Of a stretch of 64,000 nucleotides of DNA, positions 1-7,139 are shown piece after piece. Within the stretch, counting starts at the first letter, position 1; each line of letters opens with the position of its first letter. The notes below the pieces were generated by a model. The model was not told where the DNA came from. It saw nothing but the letters and a program-made list of their open reading frames with translations, and ran no database searches. Position numbers and translations under genes: made by a program. This stretch comes from Silvania hatchlandensis (GTDB lineage: Bacteria; Pseudomonadota; Gammaproteobacteria; Enterobacterales; Enterobacteriaceae): NCBI RefSeq assembly GCF_025564065.1, contig NZ_JAMGZK010000052.1:62001-126000 (forward strand), in the 5' to 3' direction.

Positions 1-1252
1 TCGCCGACGCGGAGCCGATCAGCAGGTTAACCGCTGCCGTCAGGACAATCATCCCGATGATGGTCGCTTCGCCCGGGAGTGCCATCGCTTTCAGACCGTC
101 TGCGCCCGCCAGCGCCACCAGCGTGCCGATGTTGGAGTCGTTGAAGGCTTTGATAAACATCGCGCAGAAGAAGGCCATCACCATATAGGATCCCATTTTG
201 CTCATGGAATCATTCATGGCGCTAATCACATCTTTACCCGATTTAAAGGTCCCGGCGCTTAACCCAAAGACAATGCCCGGCACAATAAAGATCAAGAAAA
301 TCAGCGGCACAATCGACTTCATGATTGGCGCACCGTAGGCGGTGAGCGAACCTTCTGCACTGCGCAGGGTCGAGGTTTCTGGCCATGTGGCTGCGGCCAG
401 TGCCGCCAGGCCCAGTACCATCACCAGTCCGGCACGGGTAAAGGCGCGATGCTCCAGCGGGGTGATGCTGGTCATGTCGCCGTCATGCTTATAATCGCCA
501 TCAATGGTCATCTTACTGACGCGTGGTTCGACGATGCGCTCCGTTCCCCACCAACCGACGAGGGTAATCAGAATGGACGAGGCGATACCAAAGTAGAGAT
601 TGCACAGGGTATTAACGGTATAGGTACTGTCGAGGAGTTGGGCTGCAGCCTGGGTAAAGCCCTGCAGCAGCGCGTCGTTGCCGGTGGGCACCATGTTAGC
701 CGCAAAGCCCCCGGAGACGCCTGAGAACGCTGCCGCAATCCCGACCAGAGGGTGGCGACCTGCGGCGATAAAGATAATCGCCCCCAGCGGGATCACCAGC
801 ACGTACCCGGCATCGGCCGCCACGTGGCTGAACATCGCCACGAAAATCAGCATCGGGGTCAGCAGTTTTTTCGGCGTGACGCGCAGCATTTTCTTGAGCG
901 CAACGTTAATAAAGCCGGAGCTTTCTGCCACGCCCACACCCAGCATAGCGACCAGCACGATCCCCAGCGGGGCAAACCCGGTAAAGGTGGTCACCATCGA
1001 CGACAGGGTGTTGGTCAACGCTTCGGCGGAGAGCAGGTTATTAACCTGTACCGCCTGCTGGGTGACCGGGTTCACCACGTCGAACTCGACCAGCGACAGC
1101 ACAGCCGACAGCCCCATCACCAGCAGTAATATGTAGAAGAAGATCAGCGCCGGCTCCGGTAAACGGTTCCCCGCGCGCTCAATCGCGTTTAAAAAACCGC
1201 TCATTAAGCGGCTTTCGGACGCGGCTTTATCTGTCCCTGTGAGTGAACTCAT
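1..1252 (-). CDS. AbgT-family transporter (3' end cut by window edge)
   Basis: Inner-membrane transporter of the AbgT family, whose known members import p-aminobenzoyl-glutamate or export folate-related compounds and sulfonamides. About 417 codons are visible, running off the left edge; full members have about 510 residues. The translation is a series of hydrophobic helices with family stretches such as SHVAADAGY, GRHPLVGIAAAFSGVSGG and ANMVPTGND. The start is the ATG at 1252-1250, preceded by GGAGCAC. It resembles the wider family more than E. coli AbgT itself, so no symbol is given and the substrate is unknown. It is divergent from a sigma-54 activator gene, and a GG-N10-GC sigma-54 promoter candidate lies about 350 bases upstream on its strand. 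Confidence 0.88.
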   Translation of the reverse strand, partial: MSSLTGTDKAASESRLMSGFLNAIERAGNRLPEPALIFFYILLLVMGLSAVLSLVEFDVVNPVTQQAVQVNNLLSAEALTNTLSSMVTTFTGFAPLGIVLVAMLGVGVAESSGFINVALKKMLRVTPKKLLTPMLIFVAMFSHVAADAGYVLVIPLGAIIFIAAGRHPLVGIAAAFSGVSGGFAANMVPTGNDALLQGFTQAAAQLLDSTYTVNTLCNLYFGIASSILITLVGWWGTERIVEPRVSKMTIDGDYKHDGDMTSITPLEHRAFTRAGLVMVLGLAALAAATWPETSTLRSAEGSLTAYGAPIMKSIVPLIFLIFIVPGIVFGLSAGTFKSGKDVISAMNDSMSKMGSYMVMAFFCAMFIKAFNDSNIGTLVALAGADGLKAMALPGEATIIGMIVLTAAVNLLIGSASA

Positions 1253-1897
1253 TTGTGCTCCTTATTGCTGGTGTATATTTCAGGATGTTTCTATGTATTT
1301 CGCGCAATGATAGTTGATAGATGTTGTGATAAACCAGAGTGATAATTCAAGGTTATTGATCTGGAGGGGTATATATGCATAACTTTACATTTTCCGGTAT
1401 TTAGATCGGAAAAAGTATGGGGGAATGTTCGGTTTAAATTGATGTTTACGAACAGTTGAAAGTACCCTTAACATTAATTTAGTTATCAGAGTTATTAATG
1501 AATTCTCGCCCTAAGCAGGAGCGGTTAACTGCCCGTTCTTAACCGCTACACCCAGTGCCAAATACATTGTTGTGTTGGCGTTGTTAATTTAGGTGGTAAT
1601 TATCAGGCATCCGCACTGCCAAAACTAATAAATAGTGGATTGTTAACTAATTAATCACCAGGTGGAGATATTAATTAATCTTCCCGAAACCTTATGTATC
1701 TCATTGATTTTTAGTGTTTTAATCTCGCAATGACTTAATTAATACTTAATGGTGATTAAAAACGAGACAACTCTTCAGGGCGCTTTATAATCGCCGGGAT
1801 ATAAATTTTAGTAATGTTTTTTCTCCGCTGAACCGCCGCGAAGAGAATATCTTAATCATGATTTACCGCCCTCTGAGTAAATGATTCTGGAGTTGGT
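1253..1897. other. AT-rich divergent intergenic region
   Basis: These 645 bases between the AbgT-family gene and the sigma-54 activator hold no convincing ORF. The base composition is clearly more AT-rich than in the genes on either side. There are several ATTAAT repeats around 1645-1680, which could be enhancer or IHF-type sites, but no consensus was confirmed. A leftward sigma-54 promoter candidate is listed separately. Confidence 0.6.
1606..1621 (-). promoter_or_regulatory. Putative sigma-54 promoter for the AbgT-family gene
   Basis: Read leftwards the bases are TGGCAGTGCGGATGCC. The invariant GG (1620-1619) and GC (1608-1607) are separated by exactly 10 bases, as sigma-54 needs. Some flanking positions deviate from TGGCACG-N4-TTGCW. 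The predicted start of transcription is near 1595. The divergent gene encodes a sigma-54 activator, which supports the call by context. Confidence 0.5.
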
Positions 1898-2914
<1,017 letters not shown>

Positions 2915-3103
2915 CTGGGTCCATTGACCAGGACGTTTTTCAACATGGATAAGATGCAGGGGATCGAGCGCCTGCCACCAAAGTGGCGGTGTTGCTGAGG
3001 CGCTGCAGATTACCGATAACGACCGGCTCAGTTCAGATATTTACCTGCAGAAGGGGCTGGCGCTACTCTGAGCCTGCCCGCACAAACGGTTATGGCTCCG
3101 GTA
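2915..3103. pseudogene. Possible short gene remnant
   Basis: Two frames here look protein-like but are joined only by a frameshift. One begins MDKMQGIERLPPKW at 2945. The other ends in VAEALQITDNDRLSSDIYLQ and stops at 3069-3071. No family was recognised. It may be the end of a decayed gene between the activator and the membrane regulator, or chance. Confidence 0.2.
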
Positions 3104-3571
3104 TTACCTTTTTAGCGCGTAAACAAACATCAGCCCGCTCTGACCAATCAGCAGCGGCTGTTTATTGACGGTCATCGGATACACCCACACTTCGTTATGG
3201 CGTAAAAAATCGACGAAGCTAAAGATCATCTTATGATTTTGCGGGTTGTTATAGCGAATCGGGTTATAGCTGTAGAACGTCCGGCCATTTTTCTCTTTCT
3301 CTTCGTCCAGACGCCCCTTAATCAGAAACATCGCATCATTCGGGTGGGTGATGGTTAACAGCATCGCGCCGTTCATGTCCATTATCTGAACGTTATAATT
3401 CTCCTGCCGATCGGCCAGCAGATCGTAAAAGCCGATCTGTAGCTGGCCTTTACTCTCGGTCTGGCGTGGTCTGGCATGCGACAGCGTATTAACGCTAAGC
3501 ACCACGCTACAGAGCAAAATGAGGCCAATGCAGATCTTACTGCTGAGGTTTTTTGCATTCAGCCATTTCAT
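3104..3571 (-). CDS. Small single-pass membrane protein, partner of ToxR-like regulator
   Basis: A 155-residue protein with an N-terminal hydrophobic segment (about residues 12-30, KICIGLILLCSVVLSVNTL) that acts as membrane anchor or signal, followed by a soluble, presumably periplasmic domain. No known family was recognised. Its start (ATG at 3571, preceded by GAGAGAG) lies 35 bases inside the 3' end of the upstream regulator gene, so the two are translationally coupled. The arrangement resembles ToxR/ToxS and MarT/FidL, in which a small membrane protein modulates a transmembrane winged-helix regulator. That role is inferred from gene order and topology only. Confidence 0.7.
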   Translation of the reverse strand: MKWLNAKNLSSKICIGLILLCSVVLSVNTLSHARPRQTESKGQLQIGFYDLLADRQENYNVQIMDMNGAMLLTITHPNDAMFLIKGRLDEEKEKNGRTFYSYNPIRYNNPQNHKMIFSFVDFLRHNEVWVYPMTVNKQPLLIGQSGLMFVYALKR

Positions 3572-4439
3572 TCAAAACTCTCTCTGTTTCGCGGTTAATA
3601 ATATTGACGAGCTTTTCACTGTCGATGCGCCAGTGGTAAAGCGTCATCGCCAGCTGCTGACTGGCGCACGGGGTTTCAATCGCAAAGGTGTAATTCAGCA
3701 TCTGCTCAGTGGTGCGATAATAAACCGTCATTCCCGCATCCTGGTTTATCAGCGTCTGATTGAACTTTTGAAAAAACGTATTAAATCGGGCCAGATCGTC
3801 ATCACCCGAGTTGTCGGATGATAAAGAAACCTTATAGGTTCGAATGTTGCTGAACCGGTTTTTTCCCTGCTCATGATAAACCATGTCCGAATTATGAATA
3901 GAGGAGGCGTACCATCCGCTTAGGGTAATAAGAAGCAATCCTGCCAGAACCGCCAGAATAAGGGCGTGTGGGATTTTCTTAAGGCGAGCAGAGAGCTTAA
4001 TGGCCGGGCAAGCGGAAGGGGCGACAGGTTCAGGTCCGGGCGCTATGGCAAGTTCAACGCCCTGCGGGCTCCCTTCAGTGGTGGGCTGCTCAGCGGTCTG
4101 GCAATACTCTGCTTCCAGTAAATAGCCGCGCTTAGGGATGGTTTTAATCACTTTTTGCAGCTTACCATCGTCCTCCAGCGCAACGCGCAGCGCATGAATG
4201 GCGTTAGATAAGCTGTTATCGCCAATGACGCGGCGTTCCCAGACCAGCGCGGTGAGTTCATTTCGACTGAGGGTTTGACCAGCATGCTGTGCCAGACAAA
4301 ATAGCAGCTTAATCTGATATTCGCCCAGCCGTCTGATTTCGCCCGTCTGATGATGAACAATAACACCGGCAGGCAGATCTAACCGCCAGTTATTAACAGA
4401 ATAACGCAGAGTATTCATAGTGACGTCAAAGCGGCTCAC
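3537..4439 (-). CDS. ToxR/CadC-like transmembrane winged-helix regulator
   Basis: A 300-residue regulator with an N-terminal OmpR-type winged-helix DNA-binding domain (about residues 15-105; recognition region VIGDNSLSNAIHALRVAL, wing ending IKTIPKRGYLL), a proline/charged linker, one membrane helix at about 150-180 (ALILAVLAGLLLITLSGW) and a C-terminal periplasmic domain. This is the layout of ToxR, CadC and MarT, which bind DNA while anchored in the membrane and sense the periplasm. Enteric lateral-flagella (Flag-2) clusters also carry a transmembrane regulator (LafZ), and with the sigma-54 activator and the sigma-28 gene this would complete such a regulatory set; the LafZ comparison is inference. 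It is divergent from the sigma-28-like gene across 555 bases. Confidence 0.8.
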   Translation of the reverse strand: MSRFDVTMNTLRYSVNNWRLDLPAGVIVHHQTGEIRRLGEYQIKLLFCLAQHAGQTLSRNELTALVWERRVIGDNSLSNAIHALRVALEDDGKLQKVIKTIPKRGYLLEAEYCQTAEQPTTEGSPQGVELAIAPGPEPVAPSACPAIKLSARLKKIPHALILAVLAGLLLITLSGWYASSIHNSDMVYHEQGKNRFSNIRTYKVSLSSDNSGDDDLARFNTFFQKFNQTLINQDAGMTVYYRTTEQMLNYTFAIETPCASQQLAMTLYHWRIDSEKLVNIINRETERVLNEMAECKKPQQ

Positions 4440-4518
4440 AGCAAAATAAACAAAAAATTAACGTTTTGTTAGTAATTAATTATCTATTAATGAAAAAAGG
4501 GTTCAAAAGAATTATAAA

Positions 4519-4532
4519 GCAAGTTCAAAGCC
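4519..4532 (-). promoter_or_regulatory. Weak sigma-54 promoter candidate toward the membrane regulator
   Basis: Read leftwards the core is GGCTTTGAACTTGC, that is GG-N10-GC with a good -12 element (CTTGCT) but a poor -24 element (AGGC rather than TGGC). Transcription would start near 4507 and give a leader of about 70 bases before the regulator start at 4439. Confidence 0.3.
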
Positions 4533-4822
4533 TGTGCACTCTTAAACTAAACCTTTTCTTGTTGTACGTTTCTCTGTGGATTCCCGCCACATTCACTGTT
4601 TTTTAGGATGAGTTGTTGGTTAATTGTGAGTAATAAATATTTTTAATTCCCGCATTTAAGTTTACGCAGAGATGTGTCGTACAGGTTTATTAATTGATTA
4701 AGTCGATGAAAGCATAAATGACCGCAGCTAACGGATTGCGTTTTAAAAAATTCGCTATTTCCATTTAACCCTCTTTTATTCAGGTGCCGCGGAAAACAGT
4801 GCGAAGCGGCTTTCCGCATCAG

Positions 4823-4841
4823 GCGGAAGCACCGCTTCCGC
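4823..4841 (+). terminator. Hairpin with following T-rich stretch
   Basis: A perfect 8-base stem GCGGAAGC / GCTTCCGC with loop ACC, followed by TGTGTTTTTATATTTG. It is an intrinsic terminator by form. It lies about 40 bases upstream of the sigma-54 promoter of the sigma-28-like gene, so it would insulate that gene from rightward read-through. Confidence 0.55.
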
Positions 4842-4880
4842 TGTGTTTTTATATTTGTTGTTTTTCAATGGCTTACAAAT

Positions 4881-4896
4881 TGGCATGGCGTTTGCT
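4881..4896 (+). promoter_or_regulatory. Sigma-54 promoter of the sigma-28-like gene
   Basis: TGGCATGGCGTTTGCT differs from the consensus TGGCACG-N4-TTGCW at a single fixed position (T for C in the -24 element), with GG (4882-4883) and GC (4894-4895) exactly 10 bases apart. The predicted start is near 4907, 88 bases before the preferred ATG at 4995. Together with a FlrC-like activator gene 2 kb away this matches the flagellar hierarchy in which sigma-54 plus an activator turns on sigma-28. Confidence 0.75.
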
Positions 4897-4994
4897 GTAT
4901 CCCTGAAACGCATTAGCGAGATCAGCATTGGGCAGTGCGGGTGGCCGCAGATGCACAACAGGGAAAACAGCTAAAGTCATACAGGGATGCTGAA

Positions 4995-5726
4995 ATGTAC
5001 GCAGACACGCACGAAAGGGTCGACGCCCGCCATAAACGCGATACCGTCGCAGTCAGGGCGATCTCCCTGGCACAGGAGGCGCACTGGCTCGCCCTGTATC
5101 TGCCACTGGTGAAACGTATTGTGAACCCGCTCTCCTTGCAAACTCAAAGCGTGATCGACAGCGACGACATGGAGCAAATCGCACTGATGGGGCTACTGAG
5201 CGCCCTGCGGCGTTACGGTGAGCCCGATGAGCACTTTGCTGCCTATGCATCTCCACGGATCCGTGGTTCGGTGCTGGATGAGCTACGTTTGCTGGACTGG
5301 CGTCCGCGCCGTCTGCGCCAGAAAGCGCACAAGATGAATGATGCGATCCGCACGTTGTCTCGTACGTTGGAGCGGGAGCTGGTAGAGGAGGATATCATCC
5401 ACCATCTTGAGATCAGCCAGCAGGCGTATCAGGAATATTTGCTGCTCAAAAATGCCGGCGTATTGCACAGCCTGGATGAGATGCTGGCCAGCGATACCCG
5501 TTTTACATACCACAGCCGGGCGCTGGAAGAAGAGATCATCATTAACGACTCCCTGCGTGCCGCGCTGGCGACGCTGGACAGCCGTGAACAGCGGGTTCTC
5601 TCCCTCTATTATCAGCATGAGCTGAGCCTGAAAGAGATTGCGCAGATCCTCGGGATTACGGAAGCCAGAGTGTGTCAGCTGAAACAACGCATCGCCCACA
5701 AAATTAAAATTGCGATGACGCAGTGA
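4995..5726 (+). CDS. FliA/WhiG-type sigma-28 factor
   Basis: Alternative RNA polymerase sigma factor of the flagellar sigma-28 class, 243 residues from the ATG at 4995 (E. coli FliA has 239). Region 2 is seen as DDMEQIALMGLLSALRRYG followed by YASPRIRGSVLDELRLLDW, the FliA hallmark in which FliA itself has RIRGAMLDELRSRDW. Region 4 ends with a helix-turn-helix, LSLKEIAQILGITEARVCQL. An earlier in-frame GTG at 4935 exists, but ATG 4995 has AGGG about eight bases upstream and gives the usual length. It is not the housekeeping FliA, being divergent in sequence and outside any flagellar operon. It resembles LafS of lateral flagella in role, yet no flagellar structural gene is near. Likely targets are the muramidase-like gene downstream and the giant surface protein gene. 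Confidence 0.88.
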   Translation: MYADTHERVDARHKRDTVAVRAISLAQEAHWLALYLPLVKRIVNPLSLQTQSVIDSDDMEQIALMGLLSALRRYGEPDEHFAAYASPRIRGSVLDELRLLDWRPRRLRQKAHKMNDAIRTLSRTLERELVEEDIIHHLEISQQAYQEYLLLKNAGVLHSLDEMLASDTRFTYHSRALEEEIIINDSLRAALATLDSREQRVLSLYYQHELSLKEIAQILGITEARVCQLKQRIAHKIKIAMTQ

Positions 5727-5748
5727 GACGCTGCCCGCGTCTGTATAA

Positions 5749-5769
5749 TACCCGGCACCTGTCCGGGTA
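5749..5769 (+). repeat. Inverted repeat between sigma factor and muramidase-like gene
   Basis: TACCCGG and CCGGGTA form a perfect 7-base stem around a 7-base loop. No T-run follows, so it is not a standard terminator. It sits just before the next gene and could affect mRNA processing or relative translation. A second small hairpin (GACGC/GCGTC) precedes it at 5727-5741. Confidence 0.4.
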
Positions 5770-5806
5770 GGGCAGGATGGCGGCGGGCCAGTCTCAAGAG
5801 GAAATG

Positions 5807-6706
5807 ATGTCTGTTATTGCGCATTACTATATCGAGCAGCAGAGCGTTAACACGCAGCCTGTGGCAACCCTGACCGCCCGGACGCCATCGGTGGACGCGA
5901 CCCAGACCAGCGTTCCCGCCTCTTTTTCGCAGGTAAACAACGCCTCGCAATCATTGATGAGCCAGCCGACGGCAAGCGCGCCGCAAGCCGCCAACCCGCG
6001 TCCGGTATCGCCAGAAGCCACCCCTGCCACGCTCGATAAGCTGGATCAGTTCGCCCGGTCACAGGGCTGGAGCGAGAAGCAAATCGCCTTGATGAAGCAA
6101 CCGTCTCAGCGCAACAACGGCCGCAGCAGTCAGCCCTGGTCGGCGCAGGGCGGCCCACTGGCGAGTCGCGACTGGGCATTTGCCGCGCTGAACGCAAACT
6201 GGCTGCCCGCGTCCCCGCAGCGGACCGGCGGTATTCGCGGCATTCGCAATAATAACCCTGGCAACCTGGAGGCCAGTTGGGCCTTTACCTGGCTCGGGCA
6301 GAATGGCACCGATGGCCGTTTTGCCACCTTTACCTCGCCCGAACATGGGATCCGCGCATTAGGGATGAATCTGCTCTCTTATCAACGGCGTGGGCTGGAC
6401 ACCATCAGTAAAATTATCACCCGCTGGGCACCGCCACAGGATAACAACAATACTCCCGCCTATATCCAGAAGGTGAGCAGCGCCATGGGCGTAGCACCTG
6501 ATACCCGGCTGGATGTGGCGTCACCCTCTGTGTTGAGCGCGCTGAGCAAAGCGATTATCCATCAGGAAAACGGGACAATTCCTTTTTCTGAAGAGGTGAT
6601 TCATAACGGGGTGTTTTCGGCGCTCGGTCTGACGGATCTGTCCGGGAGCCAGCGGCCCGAATTAACCCTTCCCCCGAGGGTGGATAACCCTACGCGTGCC
6701 CAATAA
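5807..6706 (+). CDS. Muramidase-like / 'structural protein P5'-like protein without Sec signal
   Basis: A 299-residue protein. The N-terminal half (to about residue 140) is Ser/Pro/Ala/Gln-rich and looks disordered. The C-terminal half has the pattern GIRGIRNNNPGNL, W-GxxGxDGRFATFTSPEHGIRAL, then TISKIITRWAPPQDNNNTPAYI, known from phage-type murein-degrading and virion-associated proteins often annotated as structural protein P5. There is no signal peptide or membrane helix, so if it acts on peptidoglycan it must leave by another route. The ATG at 5807 is preferred because AGAGG lies five bases before it; an upstream in-frame ATG at 5777 has no spaced ribosome site. It probably shares an operon with the sigma-28 gene (80-base gap). 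Opening the cell wall for the giant protein or its exporter would make sense but is inferred. Confidence 0.7.
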   Translation: MSVIAHYYIEQQSVNTQPVATLTARTPSVDATQTSVPASFSQVNNASQSLMSQPTASAPQAANPRPVSPEATPATLDKLDQFARSQGWSEKQIALMKQPSQRNNGRSSQPWSAQGGPLASRDWAFAALNANWLPASPQRTGGIRGIRNNNPGNLEASWAFTWLGQNGTDGRFATFTSPEHGIRALGMNLLSYQRRGLDTISKIITRWAPPQDNNNTPAYIQKVSSAMGVAPDTRLDVASPSVLSALSKAIIHQENGTIPFSEEVIHNGVFSALGLTDLSGSQRPELTLPPRVDNPTRAQ

Positions 6707-7139
6707 AAGACCGATTAGAAGGTAAAGGGTGAATAACGCCGCGGCAGGGGAAAATTCATCGCGATATAATGAGCTGGCAAATATTATCCTCTGTAGCTGA
6801 TTCAATTGAAATTAAGCCATTCGCATGATTGTGTTGCATAAGGTGTTTCTTATTCATCATATTTTATAGCGTAGCGTTTACATTAAATTACCATTCATAA
6901 AAAAATCGTCGCCTGCGTAACAAAATGGGGGGCTTTGAGCTGTCCAGAGGGCGGGTTTTCAATTCAATGACAAAATAAAGGCTTTATATAATGTGATGAT
7001 TTTTAAAACCTATTCAGGTGTGATTATTATTTTTGGTAGGTTGTGATTATTATTTAAGTATGATTGATAAAAAGTGCTATATAAACCTTCAGGCCTCGGG
7101 TTAATATGTCGCAACATGTTATGGCTTTCGTGTAAAAAT
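6707..7139. other. AT-rich leader of the giant surface protein gene
   Basis: A 433-base AT-rich stretch with no ORF of note. It contains a sigma-28-like promoter candidate at 6976-7002. No clear intrinsic terminator follows the preceding gene. The ribosome site of the giant gene is weak, so the start could lie earlier (GTG 7074 or ATG 7116, both in frame). Confidence 0.5.
6976..7002 (+). promoter_or_regulatory. Candidate sigma-28 promoter of the giant surface protein gene
   Basis: TAAAGGCT (-35) is followed after exactly 11 bases by GATGATTT (-10). The FliA consensus is TAAAGTTT-N11-GCCGATAA; the -35 matches well at TAAAG and the -10 matches at four of eight positions. Transcription would start near 7010. 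The link to the sigma-28 gene 1.3 kb upstream makes it worth testing. Confidence 0.35.

Larger units (their letters stand above)
4440..4994. other. Divergent regulatory region between membrane regulator and sigma-28-like gene
   Basis: The first 340 bases are very AT-rich and the rest is closer to average composition. It holds a terminator-like hairpin (4823-4841), a strong rightward sigma-54 promoter (4881-4896) and a weaker leftward sigma-54 candidate (4519-4532). The AT-rich part is the natural place for activator and IHF sites. No gene was recognised. Confidence 0.6.

Noticed and set aside
449..1136. Plus-strand ORFs within the AbgT-family gene
   Set aside because: They are opposite-strand shadows of a clearly conserved transporter reading frame.
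1545..1560. TGGCAC stretch on the minus strand resembling a sigma-54 -24 element
   Set aside because: The following GC is 11, not 10, bases from the GG, and there is no proper TTGC element; the site at 1606-1621 has correct spacing.
4995..6706. Part of a complete lateral flagellar cluster
   Set aside because: No hook, rod, basal-body, export, motor or flagellin gene is found in the window; only the regulators resemble that system.
6741..6760. TAAAGGG-type sequence near 6720-6750 as a sigma-28 promoter
   Set aside because: No GCCGATAA-like -10 follows at 11 bases; the candidate at 6976-7002 is better.
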